A stretch of 44,831 nucleotides of DNA. Origin: Circinella minor (lineage: Eukaryota > Mucoromycota > Mucoromycetes > Mucorales > Lichtheimiaceae). The DNA is taken from positions 1 through 44,831 of the forward strand of contig JAEPRB010000294.1 of NCBI GenBank assembly GCA_016758965.1. Reading direction: 5' to 3'. Positions 1 through 11,551 of this stretch are shown here, one piece after another; the first letter of the stretch is position 1, and each line of letters starts with the position of its first letter. Below the pieces are notes generated by a model. It did not search any database. It was given only the letters and a program-made list of their open reading frames with translations, and was not told where the DNA came from. The translations under genes and the position numbers were made by a program.

Positions 1-2184
1 TATTTTAAAGAAATAACTTTATTTCTAGTTTTAAAATTATTATTAAAGATATATAACTAAGTCTCAAAGGATTTCATACCTTGTCTGTTTTTATTTCCTA
101 CTTTTATTAAAATAACCAAATATCACAATAATAATACCTACTGATCAATTTTTCAAATTACTCTGCTGAATGGTATATATGAACAAAAACAGTACGTATA
201 TCTGTTGTTTTTTTTTTTTTTTGACAAAAATGTGGAGTATTATCTGATATGATCACAAAGAGTTAAATCGTTAAATGGTTTCGCACTTTCAAAAGAATTA
301 ACTATATATGTATTTTCAAAAGCAAGTGGAAATCATATTTTTCTTTTATATATACTGGTAATATGAAAGTCCATTGAATCTGGCTAGAATTGCTTATGAA
401 ATCGGCTTCGTTCCATTTGACAAGAAAATATTAAATATATTTGGACGATTATTTTAATGAGGCGAAAAGTAAAGGAAAAGCAGTAACACACTAAAAATCA
501 TTGATGGCCCGTGCTTTTTTATTTTTTTTTTTTTTTTTACTTCATTTAACAGCTAACTTTATTTTCATATATCCTCGCATTGCACACTTAAAATGTTATC
601 TTTGATGATATACTATATGTGTTAGAGTAGTATTCTTCTACAAATGGTTCTAAATCCTGTAGCTTCTTCTTTTTTTTTTTTAAAAAAAAAACACGAGAAA
701 AAAAAATATTGTATACATATGTTTATATATGGTAACAAAAAAAAAAGCATATAGACGACTTGATATTAGCTTTTTAGTATCAGCTTCGGGAGTAGACATC
801 AAAAAGTGACAATTAAAAAATTGGTTGCATGCATCGACTCCCTTTTTAGTTGAAGGGAAATAAAAAGAGGAGTGATAATAGAAATAGGACGATGGACTCG
901 ACAAAAAGAAAATACTAAAATTCATCACGAGCATTTAGTATGATACAAAATACATATAAATAATAAAGAATTATGGAATACGATCATTTAGAAAGAAAAG
1001 AAGGAGAATTAACAAAAATAAAAGAAGGAGAAAAAAATGAGTGTATCGGACTTCTTCTAAAATAATAGAAATACTATAATAGAGCAAACTTGTCTAATTT
1101 TTTTTTTATAAAATAAAATAAATAAATGACGTTTTGGAAAAAAAAGATAACTAAAAAGCTGATAAAGTATAAAAAAAAAACTTTTTTTTTTTTTTTGGCT
1201 GGATTTTCCGTAGCATCGATTACACAAATGTGATGAAGTATTACCTAATGCGTTTGGAATAACTAAATTTGTTTGAGTTTTAATGGGGGCTATTTCTTTT
1301 TGCTACGGAAGTCTTATTGTTAAGGGGAGAGCACTGGCCCTCTTTCTCTCATACAGTATAATTGTAATTATTGGATGATATCTCTTTTTTTTGTCCTCCG
1401 ACTATATTTTTATTTTATTTTATGTGCCGATCTTTTTTTTTTTTTTTTTTTCCTCCGGTCAAACATATTATTGTTATTTTATTTTTCTCAGGGATTGAAA
1501 CAAAGAAAAAAAAAAAGGGTATGATTGTTTTGTTTTAAGGTTGCTGGGAAGTTATCTATCATTAATAAAGAAAAAAGGAAGCTATTATCACAGTTGTGTA
1601 ATTTAAAATCGAATTTTTAGAAAATGAGAAAAAAAAAAAGCCATATTAAACCAATTTACACAAAACCATAGCCCCATAAATAACTTGGTGAAACGGTTCT
1701 TGTTAAATGGGGTTAACAGTGTCAATATTATGATACAAATTACCATCGAGAATATAGGTTAACTGAGCTTAAACAGAAAAATGCTTTGTGTTGCCAGGTA
1801 ATAATTGAAGACAACAGCCATCAAAGAACCTTTTTTATTCTTTTTTCCCTTTTTCTTTCTTACTTTTTTCTTTCTCTTTCTCTTTTTTTTTTTTTTTTTT
1901 ATTCTTTTTCTTTATTTATTTATTAATTTTCAACCCAACGAAAAGAGTCTAGCCTTTTTTTTTTTTCAACAAAAGAGAAACCAACATAAGGCAACAACAA
2001 CAACAACAACAATAATAATATACCGTTGAGCTATATACTTCAGCTCTTTATTTTTATTTTTCTCTTCTCGTATTTCCGTTTAATATAACGTTCAAAAGTT
2101 TTATAACAATAACAATAACAATAACAATAATAACAGCACTTATTATTTTTGAATTGAACAAATAACCACAATATAATAATAAGA
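1..2184. other. Gene-free AT-rich flank and upstream region of the Kelch-BTB gene
   Basis: No open frame here has the composition of a protein gene. The longest frames are translations of poly-A/poly-T tracts. A T-run followed directly by an A-run lies at 670-691. The last 200 bases hold short CAA/AAT repeats (about 1998-2020) and CAATAA repeats (about 2107-2132), probably promoter or 5' untranslated region of the next gene. Confidence 0.6.
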
Positions 2185-4614
2185 ATGCCTACAACTATGC
2201 AAATGCAGTCCATCTCTGGCATCATCACTCAGGTCCGTATAACTTCGGGAGAAGTACCACCACCACTTGTTGGAGCGTCTGTTACAGTTGTTGGTAACAA
2301 AGTATTTGTATTTGCCGGACGACTTGTTTCGTCTCGTAAAATGACCAATCACATGCACGTACTTGACATTAATACTCTAGTATGGACTCGACACATTCCT
2401 CCACCGGATTCAGACAAGCCTCCAAAACCTCGTTATTTTCATTCTGCCAGTGTATTTGAAAATTCTATTGTCATGTTTGGTGGTATGGGATATTCACGAG
2501 TATCAGCTGATGGATTATGTGTATTGGATGATATTTCCGTTTTTGACATTGAAACCATGAGTTGGCGACGACCTGAAATCAAGCCCTCCTTGTTTGCTCC
2601 ACGACCTCGTTATGCTCATTTATCATCCATTACAGAAAACAAGTTAATTATTGTTGGTGGTCAAGACATGAATAATAATTATCTCGGTGAAATTAATATT
2701 TTGGATTTAAAAACTTGGGAATGGGTTCAAGTTAAGAATTTGGATAAACATGTCGGTGCTTACCGATCTATTGCAATCACTACTCCACCAGGAACTCGAT
2801 TACCAGTCATGCTCAAAGACAATATCGGTGGAGGTGGTGTAGATACATCTTTAGAGATGATCGAACAACAACAAGGGAATGATAGTAAAGAAACCATTAC
2901 ACCAGCTGGTATTAGTGGTAATCACCGAGCATCCTTGGTTCGACAATATGGGGAATTATTACAAAGTTCACAAGAACCCAACCCAATTTATCTTTATACT
3001 AATTACAACTTTGCTGACGTCAAACGAGAGTTACAACTTATTTTTTCACCTACATCACCTTCTTCAACAATTGAAGATTGCTCTTCATTTATGTCAGGTT
3101 CAATCATGCCACCTGGTTTACGGTTTCCAACAGGTCACACATTGGGTCATCATCTTATTCTTGCTGGTACTTATTTATCTCCACAAAGTCATGCTTATAC
3201 AATTTGGTCTTTAAATTTGGGCACATTAACATGGTCCCGAATTGAAACTGGTACCGTCTTTGGATCGGGATCGTGGAACAAAGGTGTATTACATGAAGAT
3301 ACAAATCGACTGTTAGTCTTTGGCCACAGATCTAGAAATCTTCTTGAAGATTATAACCACCGCCAAGTCAATTTTGACCATTTAGCAACAGTGGATCTTG
3401 AGGCATTCGGGGTGTACAAACTGCCAAAAACCACGTGCTCTTCACTTGCGCAGGAGATGGGGCTCTCCTTGTTGAATGAACCTGCCGTCTCCGATTTCCG
3501 TATTATCACCCGTGAAAACCAATCTATATCGGTTAATTCAGCTGTTTTGTGTCAACGTTGGCCTTATTTCGCCGACCTCATGAAATCCAACCGCGAGGCT
3601 GTACAAGGCAAAAATTCTGTCGATCCAACTATTAATAATATTGATGAAGAAGATGAAGACAATGATGTTGATCCTACTATACCAAAACAAGATTTAACCG
3701 CCAACAATAACAACAACAATGATAATACACGTACAATCATCAAGAGTCATAGTATGGTATTTCCTTATCCATATGCTGTCGTCATTGCATTACTCCAGTT
3801 TATTTATACCGATAATTTATTGACTGCACAACAATATCAACCTCATGTTCTATCACAGCTTTTATTATTAGCTGATATGTATAATTTGAAGCGATTACGT
3901 GAATTAACAGCACACGCACTTCATCAAATGCTCAATATGTCAACAGCGCCTTTAATTTTCGAAACAGCTGCCTTATCACATAAAACCAGTCTTCAAATTC
4001 GAGCATTAAAAATGATGATTGCAGCTAAAAAGATGATTCAACAACAACAATTACGTAGTAATACTCCTCAACATCCACAAAGATCGACTTCAGGAGAACC
4101 ATCACAAGCATCACCTACATCATCATTATCTTCATCTACTAGTGGTTTCCATCACCCTTCATCACCTGGCATGTCGCCACAACGTCAAAACTTTAATAGT
4201 AATCCATCACATCAACAATCCCAACCACACCCATTATTTGATCCTCGACAATCACCATTATTTGATAACAATAGCAGCAATAATAACAGTAACGCAACAT
4301 CCCCTACATTATCAGCTTATCGAGCACGTACACCTTCTATCACAAGTCGACATGTAGGAGGACGGCCGTCCGTTTCTGGATTTAGTACAACAAGATCTTA
4401 TAGTCCCCCAAGTACACCAAGACAACCCCCTATGGGATTACCGCAACATACAATGGGAAATTTAGATTCAGATACAAATAGTATTGTAGGCGTTGCACTA
4501 GATCAACCATCAACTACAAATAGTAATGGTACAGTCAAATCTAAAGAAAAACCAAAAAAGAAGAAAAAGTTCCTGGAAGCGTTTGGTAGTAAATTCTCGA
4601 TGTCATCTCAATAA
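2185..4614 (+). CDS. Kelch-repeat and BTB/POZ protein, Ral2/LZTR1-like
   Basis: Single-exon gene of 809 aa. The N-terminal ~200 residues hold Kelch-type beta-propeller repeats, visible as hydrophobic strands ending in GG or AG followed by a conserved W (VFVFAGR, SIVMFGGMG, KLIIVGGQD, each followed by TLVW, TMSW or EWVQ). More propeller-like sequence with 'LTWSRIETG' lies at about 345-360. A BTB domain follows at about 440-605: it starts at 'VSDFRIITRENQSISVNSAVL', is interrupted by an acidic/Asn-rich insert, and resumes at 'ALLQFIYTDNL'. The C-terminal ~170 residues are Ser/Gln/Asn/Pro-rich and end in a polybasic run (KEKPKKKKKF) that could bind membranes or nucleic acid. Kelch followed by BTB is the layout of S. 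pombe Ral2 (Ras pathway) and animal LZTR1, so a Ras-linked or Cullin-3 adaptor role is inferred. The domains are well supported; orthology is not. Confidence 0.85.
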   Translation: MPTTMQMQSISGIITQVRITSGEVPPPLVGASVTVVGNKVFVFAGRLVSSRKMTNHMHVLDINTLVWTRHIPPPDSDKPPKPRYFHSASVFENSIVMFGGMGYSRVSADGLCVLDDISVFDIETMSWRRPEIKPSLFAPRPRYAHLSSITENKLIIVGGQDMNNNYLGEINILDLKTWEWVQVKNLDKHVGAYRSIAITTPPGTRLPVMLKDNIGGGGVDTSLEMIEQQQGNDSKETITPAGISGNHRASLVRQYGELLQSSQEPNPIYLYTNYNFADVKRELQLIFSPTSPSSTIEDCSSFMSGSIMPPGLRFPTGHTLGHHLILAGTYLSPQSHAYTIWSLNLGTLTWSRIETGTVFGSGSWNKGVLHEDTNRLLVFGHRSRNLLEDYNHRQVNFDHLATVDLEAFGVYKLPKTTCSSLAQEMGLSLLNEPAVSDFRIITRENQSISVNSAVLCQRWPYFADLMKSNREAVQGKNSVDPTINNIDEEDEDNDVDPTIPKQDLTANNNNNNDNTRTIIKSHSMVFPYPYAVVIALLQFIYTDNLLTAQQYQPHVLSQLLLLADMYNLKRLRELTAHALHQMLNMSTAPLIFETAALSHKTSLQIRALKMMIAAKKMIQQQQLRSNTPQHPQRSTSGEPSQASPTSSLSSSTSGFHHPSSPGMSPQRQNFNSNPSHQQSQPHPLFDPRQSPLFDNNSSNNNSNATSPTLSAYRARTPSITSRHVGGRPSVSGFSTTRSYSPPSTPRQPPMGLPQHTMGNLDSDTNSIVGVALDQPSTTNSNGTVKSKEKPKKKKKFLEAFGSKFSMSSQ

Positions 4615-6601
4615 TTAAAACGCAATACATATATATACACACACATACATACATACATACAGATACACACACAAAAAAAAGTTTTATATATATATAAAAA
4701 ACAATTTATTATGCCCCCATTCATTTATTTTTACTATTATTATCAATGTTATTGTTATTATTATTATTGCTATTATAATGGATAAATGGGGGAGGGGTTC
4801 AAATCAACAGAAATAAGATGTATATATAGTTGATACGTAGTGTAAAAAAAAGGGTGATGGCGGGGAATTATAATATAATAACTTGTTTAAAGTTAATATG
4901 AATGTATAACAGATTCATGTCGATCTACATGTGGCATAAATACCTTTAGTTGGTTTTTATGTGGTACAATATACCTTTTACGTGGATCGACATACACCAT
5001 GAGGTAGTTTATTTCGTCTGTGGGTTGATTTTTTTTTATTACGTATTTCATGCAGATTTTTTTTATACCAGTTATATCTCGTCTATTATATACAAATAAG
5101 TATATCTACGTAATCTTTTTTTCTTCTTCTATTGACTTATAGAAAATTTGTATATACTCTATATTGTAAATTAGTAAATGAATCTTTATGTTTTTGCTTG
5201 GTTACTATAATTTTTTTTTCGTTTATATCTCCATGACAACTATTATATTTTCTTATTTATAAATACATACCTATAATATTATTTTTTGCTTAACATTTGG
5301 ATACGTAACAACTTTTCTTTTTTATATAATACATATATCGCAATTTATTTTCTACATTACGTATTATTATAATCTATACATAAATATGAGAATATGTTAA
5401 GTAAAACTTTTACATATACTTCCTTTCTCTCTCACTGCTAGTCGGAAAAAAAAGAAGGTATATCTTCATATATCATAATTAAATTGTAGTAACTGTTTGA
5501 GTGTATAAATCTTTATTTTTTTCTCTCTCTCAGCTTTACTATAATTAGCACCTACTCGTTGTCGTGAGTTTTAATCTATCTTTATTTTTTTTAAACATCT
5601 TATAAGCATGAAAATATTATTGTTTAAAGCAGCGAAAAATATGTTTGTGACGCAAAAAAGGGACTGACTTTAGTTTATTTAGGATTATTATCAAAAATAA
5701 ATAACGTTCAATTACGTAACAATTATGACTTACAACATAGATATTATAATTATATAATAAAATTCCTTATATTTTTCATTAGTATATATTTAGCTAATAT
5801 AATGCCAAAAGAAGTAATGGTACAAAAGAGAATACTTACTTATCAAAGTTTTACAACATTACAAAAGAAAACATAAGCGCAGCTGTAGTAATACTATAGT
5901 ACGTGGTAGCGACAGTGGTAGAAGTCGATCATGCATTATCATTGTGTTTCGATCGTATCACTAATAAAAGTAATTGTTATATGTCATTGATAATTACATA
6001 ACAATAAAGTTATATACTTACACTTTACCTGAGACTTGGTTTTTTTAGAAGCTCCGTTCTATATTATTATTACTTTTCCACATGCATATTTGATATTTAA
6101 AACACGGCAATAGATACCGAAATTAAAATAAAATCCATTACCACCAACAATAACCCATTTATTAACCAATATTTACTTACTACGAGATTTAATAGCATGG
6201 CAAATTTTTTCTTCGAAATTTATATAGAATTGTATAATAACTATTATCTCATTCATACTTTTATTAAAATAAATTTTTCTTTTATTATAACAAAGGTAAA
6301 AGCCTTTTGAGGAGATTCAACTTTACTGTTTTTAGTTTTGCGATCCTGCAGAACGAGTTTTTATTTTCTATTCGCTTAGACTTGGTTACACCAATTGAGC
6401 GGGGCTTCTACGCTTTAAAATCATCACATGGATCATTTTTTTCCAATGATATATATATATATTTTTTTCTTTTTTTCTCCCTCATTCTTTTTTCTTCATT
6501 TTTTTTTTAGCTCATTTTTTTTTTTTGTACAAGTGTATATATCATACCTATATTTTTTCACACATCAAATTCTTACATAACAATAACCTATCTAAATAAA
6601 T
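4615..6601. other. Intergenic, 2.0 kb, no gene seen
   Basis: AT-rich DNA with TA, CA and CATA short repeats just after the Kelch-BTB stop, which is probably its 3' untranslated region. A frame at 6307-6510 lacks an ATG start and runs into poly-T, so I do not call it. Pyrimidine-rich sequence at about 6455-6530 probably belongs to the promoter or leader of the next gene. Confidence 0.5.
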
Positions 6602-7023
6602 ATGACTGTGGACGAACAAACTTCATCACTTCAACGTATTATTGAAAGTGCACTTGGTCAAGGTAAGAAAAAAAAACTGATGACGAATGATTTTATGACA
6701 ACAAAAGACAAGAGAAAAAAAAAAGTAATTATACATGTTCAACTCATACTTTTTATTGCTAATAATAATTAAAAGGTTCACCAAAGCCCATCACACAAGA
6801 AGATTTAACCAAATTATTTGATTCATTGGACAAGATTGATACAACTGATAATCAAGAAAAACAAAATGCAAAAGATTTGACACAAATGTTGGAAGCAACA
6901 CAACAAGAGAGTGGGAATGTGGATGAAGAACTTGTACGAAACATTTTAGGGGCATTTTTATCTGATAATCAACATGTTAAAGAGTTGTCAGAAACCATTG
7001 GTGATTTTGAAATTCGATTTTAA
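6602..7023 (+). CDS. Small acidic protein of unknown function (102 aa)
   Basis: Two exons, 6602-6662 and 6776-7023, joined across a GTAAG...AAG intron; the Gly codon at the junction is split G|GT. The product is 102 aa, rich in Asp, Glu and Gln, and predicted mostly helical. It begins MTVDEQTSSLQRIIESALGQ and ends in ETIGDFEIRF. There is no signal peptide, membrane segment or recognisable motif. The ATG was chosen because it gives a continuous frame through the intron and is preceded by A-rich sequence. I do not recognise the family. Confidence 0.7.
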
Positions 7024-7211
7024 AAAGTTAAAATATATATAATTTTCTGTTTATATTTAAATTAATTCCATAAAATGACGAAACTGATGGATCATAGTGA
7101 TAATAAAGGATGTGAAGAGAAGAGGGGGGGGTTATGCTGTGTTTCATCAATATCTTTTATTTTGTATATTAATGATTTAATGTGTCTATTATTTTTTTAA
7201 AAAAACTATAT

Positions 7212-7367
7212 ATGACAAGAGTGGATGGTGCCGATGATAATGATTTGCTACTAGTATATAGTTATCACCGTTCCCATAGTGAACTGAACATATCTGCAAA
7301 ATCTTTGAGTTCTGTGGTACAATCACTTGATGACCGCTTAGCTAATGCTTTTGGCATCTATGTTTGA
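7212..7367 (+). CDS. Possible 51-aa small protein between convergent genes
   Basis: An ATG-initiated frame of 51 codons lies in the 416-bp gap between the end of the preceding gene and the end of OMA1 on the other strand. It has balanced amino-acid use (for example SAKSLSSVVQSLDDRLANAF) unlike the low-complexity frames around it. A T7/A7 tract sits at 7192-7205, just before the ATG, in the arrangement seen before several definite genes here. It could instead be 3' untranslated sequence that is open by chance. No family recognised. Confidence 0.3.
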   Translation: MTRVDGADDNDLLLVYSYHRSHSELNISAKSLSSVVQSLDDRLANAFGIYV

Positions 7368-7439
7368 AAAATAAAACGCAGCATAATACAAAACAAATAA
7401 ACATACAACTCATTCTCTTTTTTTTTTTATAATAATGTT

Positions 7440-8734
7440 CTAAAAACAAAGTTCACTATCATAAATTAAATTTGCTTTTTTTTCTATTACCTCTTTTTCA
7501 AGAAAATCGACACGATTTCTATGACTTGGATGCGTACTCATAAATTGAGGTATATCACCATGACCCGACTTTTCCATTCTTTTCCACATATTAACAGCTT
7601 CTTCTGGATTATAACAAGCTTGTGCCATTAATTGTAATCCAATAGCATCCGCTTCAGTTTCACATTTTCGAGAAAATGGTTTGGAAATGACAAAATTTAA
7701 AGCAAGTTGATTAAAAATATAAGTTGGATCAATACCAAAAAGCATTAATGTGATTTGGAAAGCTAAGATGACTTTGGCAAAACTTAATTTTTCAGCACTA
7801 TGTCTTGCTAATTGATGAGCAATTTCATGGCCTAATACTGCTGCCATACCATCTATATATATATGTATTTATCATGTGGTTGTTATTTTTCAATCAATTA
7901 CACTCAAACCTTTATTACATATATATGTATATATAAAGTGATTTTATTTACCTTCATTTTTCACAATAGGTAAGATACCCGTAAATACAAATACTTTTCC
8001 TCCAGGAAGAACAAACGCGCTAGTTTTTTTTTTCAGATAAAGTATTGTGTTCAAAAATCAATTTTGCAAATGCATCAAATACGAAATCCCCACAAGCCAA
8101 AAAATGAAAATAAAAAGACTTACTTTGGTTCAGGTGAATCAATGACATGGAACTCCCATTCCAAATTATCCATACCAGATACTTTCACAATTCGTTTGGC
8201 TACTTTAGCAACAAATCGTGTATCTGGATGAAAACTGGGAAGAATTCTATTACCAAATTGAGCCATAACTTCACTATAAGCTTGACGTGCCATTGCTAAT
8301 TATATATATATATATTATACTATTAGTTTATGCTAGAATGAAACCAAGGTATAAGTATAAATACAGTTCATATTACCTTCTTCCTGTCGTGGTGTAACAT
8401 CCATAAATCGTAAACGTCCACTCAATGGTACAGTTTCTAAGTGCGTCACATAGTACCCACCAAAAAGTACCGTACCGGTACCAACAAATACCCATAATCG
8501 TTTAGATTTGTAAAATGCTTGACGACTACTTTCAAATCGTTCATATCCATCATTTGATCCAAATCGTTGACGTTGTGGTTGTGGGTATCCCGTCGGTCGA
8601 GGAAATCCGGGTAATGACGCGAATCGTCGAGTGGTAGTAGTAGGTCGTGGTATATGATTTAAAATAGTTTGTCGAGATATTCCTTTTGTTGCATTAGAGA
8701 ATAATAATCGTGTACGAATTAATGGAAGTATCAT
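7440..8734 (-). CDS. OMA1: Mitochondrial inner-membrane M48 metalloprotease OMA1
   Basis: Four exons on the minus strand (8734-8377, 8295-8124, 8019-7952, 7852-7440) give 336 aa in frame. The N-terminus is Arg/Ser/Thr-rich and non-acidic, as in a mitochondrial presequence. One membrane segment follows at about residues 80-98 (LWVFVGTGTVLFGGYYVTHL). The M48 zinc motif HEIAH lies at about 208-212, and the downstream glutamate ligand is in 'CETEADAIGLQLM'. 'PGGKVFVFTGIL' just before the active site is typical of the OMA1 branch. In yeast and animals OMA1 is a stress-activated quality-control protease of the inner membrane. The length matches fungal OMA1 and all catalytic residues are present. 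Confidence 0.93.
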
Positions 8735-9026
8735 TTTTTTAAAAGAAAGAAAAAAATAAAAACCGTGTTTTTTTTTTCTGAGAATGAAGCATTGACTACG
8801 GCTATTTATATATGCCGAATCGGCTTCGGAAGAAACTCTTGGAAAGTTGAGAGGTATTGTCTATGACTCAAAAATCTATGTACACAACAGTCAACTAACT
8901 AAACTTCACTCAATACGATGTCAAAGCTTTTATGATTACATATTATAGTAATAAAATCTTTTATTTATTTATTTATGGTTAACTGAGCAGAGAGAATATC
9001 TATATAACAAGTCTAAAAAGAGGAGC

Positions 9027-9310
9027 TTGCTTTTGTCGTATACTGCAAACAACGAATATATAATATTAAAAAGGAGAGAAAAAAAGGGGATATCTTGTCG
9101 TCGCTACTTTTAATAAAGAGCGAACGATAATCCCCTTTTCCTATACTATTATACCTAAGGTATAATAGCTAATAATATGTCAGACATATTGAATTATATT
9201 CTATAAAAAAAAAATCAGAATAATAAAAAGAGCTTTTTTTTTTCTTACATACAAAATAAATCTATATTTTTTGGCAGATTTTATAAATATTTTGCTTTTG
9301 TCGTATACTG
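9027..9310. repeat. 19-base direct repeat, two copies 265 bases apart
   Basis: The sequence TTGCTTTTGTCGTATACTG occurs exactly at 9027-9045 and again at 9292-9310. The copies lie 290-560 bases upstream of the OMA1 start codon. In such AT-rich DNA a 19-base exact match containing GTCGTATAC is unlikely by chance. It could be a paired regulatory site or a small duplication. Confidence 0.7.
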
Positions 9311-9355
9311 TATTCATTGCTTGGTTGAAAGTTTCTCCAACAACTCAATGATCAA

Positions 9356-9419
9356 GTCATCATGGTAACCATATATCTAGTTACATCCTTCGTAACAATG
9401 GGTTGGTTACCATGGGAAC
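9356..9419. promoter_or_regulatory. Two RFX X-box-like sites
   Basis: GTCATCATGGTAAC (9356-9369) and GTTACCATGGGAAC (9406-9419) both resemble the RFX-family consensus GTTRCCATGGYAAC. The second differs from it at only one position. Their shared cores, CATGGTAACCA and TGGTTACCATG, form an inverted repeat. Fungi have RFX proteins (Crt1, Sak1, RfxA). Binding here is inferred from sequence alone. Confidence 0.4.
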
Positions 9420-10527
9420 ACCTTATTTTTTTTTGTGAGTTACTATTTATATTTATAATAAATATAATATGATATTTGCAGAAGAGAAAGCATTATTGAC
9501 TTATTACCGGTTGGTAGCAATAATAGTACTAAGGACATAAAAAAAGCTGATTCGTTCATTCGAGTCACGCCCTCATAACCTTTGTTCCTCACTGGTAAAC
9601 TTTAATTACATTTAATATGTTTATAAAGGTAGCAAACCTATAATAATAATAAAATGACATTAATAAATGTATAATAAATGATCCAAGATAAATATATAAA
9701 TATAATATCATCATGTATTTATATATTAGGGTGTTAAATTGTTGTTTATATACCCTTATTTAGATAAATTATTGTTTTTTTTTTTCGCGGTATATACAGC
9801 CCGTCACCCCCCAACAAAAACTTCTGGCTTTAAGCTGGAATAGCTATATGAAATGCAACTTTTTTTCTTTAGATTTATATAAAATTGTCAAACAGAATGC
9901 ATTAATAATAGTCATACCTAACCCCCCTCATTTTCTTGGTCAATTATTTGGGTTCAAATATAGAATTACTTGACACCATTGTGTGAAGTGAAAGAGGGAA
10001 GGATTAGCAATCCAATATAGAAAAGTTAGCCGCTCAAGTAAAAAGAAAAAATCGGAGGCGTTTTTTTTTTCTTTTATTTCTCTTGCGTCAGCACCCAAAA
10101 AGAAAGTTGTTTTTCTCTGTTTAGTAAACCAGTTATCTAATTCATCAACTTATATATTATTGACCCTTTTTTTTTTCTAGCCCATCTATATTTATGTTTT
10201 TTTTAATCCCATAAAATTAATTATACACATTTTTTTTTTTTTTGGAGAGAGATAATTTATCACAGAAAAAAGCGCATTAAATTGTAGAAGAACAAAGAAA
10301 CCGCCAATTTATTTATCAGCTGCTGCATTGTCTGCTAAATTACGCGTTAGATTGATGAAAGGAGTGAGGGAGGGGTTTTTTTTTTCTCAGCACAAAGTTT
10401 TTGGTTGGTACACGCTTTCACCGCTGTGTACCTTCCCTCCTTATATTACTTTTTTACACAAAGAGCTTCCCACCCTCTCACACAAAACAGACTCATTTTT
10501 TATATATTTATATAAAAAAACACGATC

Positions 10528-11179
10528 ATGGATATTAATACGTTCAAACCACGAATTCTTGGTAATTTCTTTTTTTTTTTTTATTATTATTAATTATTTT
10601 TATACATGTACCTTTTAACATTATTTAGTTAGTCTTTTTTTTTTAAAAAAAAAAGCATTTTATTAAAACAACCAACTTCTTTCTCTCTCTCTTTTATTTA
10701 ATATTAAATAATAGGGATCTTACGACAATCTGATCTCGATAAGATTTCAATCAAATCAGTTCGAGAACAATTACAAAATGAGTCTAATGTTTCACTGAGT
10801 GAATATAAAAAGGAATTAAAAAGTTTGATTGAGGAATGTTATGAAAGTGTTCTTCAAGAACAACAACCAGCAGCAGCCGCAGAAGAAGAAGAGGAAGAAT
10901 CTTCTTCTGACGACGAACCACTTGTAGTTGCAAAAAAGACCAAATTAGCTTTACCTGCGACTCCAAAGAAAAAGAAAACAACAACAGCAACAACTAAAAA
11001 GAAAACATCAGCAGCAACAAAGAAAGAAAAAGCACCTAAAAGACAAAGAAAACCACAAGATCCTGCTCAAAAAGAAAAGAATAATTTCACACGTACTTGG
11101 ATTTTGAGTCCAGAATTAGCAGAAGTTACAGGTGAACCAGCTGTAAGTTATATAGACAGTAAGGAAATAAAGGAATCGA

Positions 11180-11218
<39 letters not shown>

Positions 11219-11489
11219 TAGGATGTATGAAGGATTATATTATAATTAATATTATAAAAAGAAGGGAGTAATAATAATTTATATAATTAGCTTTCAAGAC
11301 CTGGAGTGGTCAAACATCTTTGGATTTATATTAAAGCACATAATTTACAAGATCCAGATAAAAAAACTCATATCTTTTTGGATGAAAAATTACAAAAGAT
11401 ATTCAAGGGAGAAACTTATATTAGTGGATTTACTATGAATAAGTTTATTGGCGCCCATTTAGTAGGTCCTGCTGTACCAGATGATGATA

Positions 11490-11525
<36 letters not shown>

Positions 11526-11551
11526 CTCAACAAATTCAACAAGTAGCATAA
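10528..11551 (+). CDS. DEK_C and SWIB/MDM2 domain chromatin protein, UAF30-like
   Basis: Three exons (10528-10561, 10715-11142, 11291-11551) give 240 aa. Residues 1-60 form a DEK C-terminal-type helical domain (ILRQSDLDKISIKSVREQLQ). A Glu/Ser acidic patch and a Lys/Thr/Ala-rich basic linker (ATPKKKKTTTATTKKKT) follow at about 68-125. The SWIB domain covers about 135-220, with 'LSRPGVVKHLWIYIKAHNLQ' and 'DEKLQKIF'. This layout matches yeast Uaf30 (RNA polymerase I upstream activation factor) and Tri1, so a nuclear chromatin or rDNA transcription role is likely. The last intron contains a long GA repeat. The C-terminus is an Asn run encoded by an AAT repeat. I cannot separate UAF30 from TRI1 orthology. 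Confidence 0.88.
11194..11218 (+). repeat. GA dinucleotide repeat inside an intron
   Basis: An uninterrupted GA repeat in the second intron of the SWIB gene, preceded by GAAA units. Its purine strand is the transcribed strand's sense copy. Confidence 0.8.

Larger units (their letters stand above)
8735..10527. other. Intergenic region between divergent OMA1 and the SWIB gene
   Basis: 1.8 kb without a credible coding frame. It holds two copies of a 19-base direct repeat (9027-9045 and 9292-9310) and two RFX/X-box-like palindromic sites (9356-9369 and 9406-9419). Long poly-T and A-rich tracts lie closer to the SWIB gene start. It probably contains the promoters of both flanking genes. Confidence 0.5.

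Noticed and set aside
680..934. 84-codon frame on the minus strand
   Set aside because: Made of Phe, Tyr and Ser from poly-A/T tracts; no protein-like pattern.
2098..2135. Short tandem CAATAA units considered as a CRISPR-like array
   Set aside because: Simple microsatellite without spacers, in a eukaryotic genome.
4785..4815. GGTTCAAATC resembling a tRNA B box
   Set aside because: No A box, anticodon arm or acceptor stem around it; no tRNA found elsewhere either.
10328..10618. 96-codon frame around the SWIB start
   Set aside because: Crosses the first exon in another frame, lacks an ATG at its start and is poly-Phe rich.
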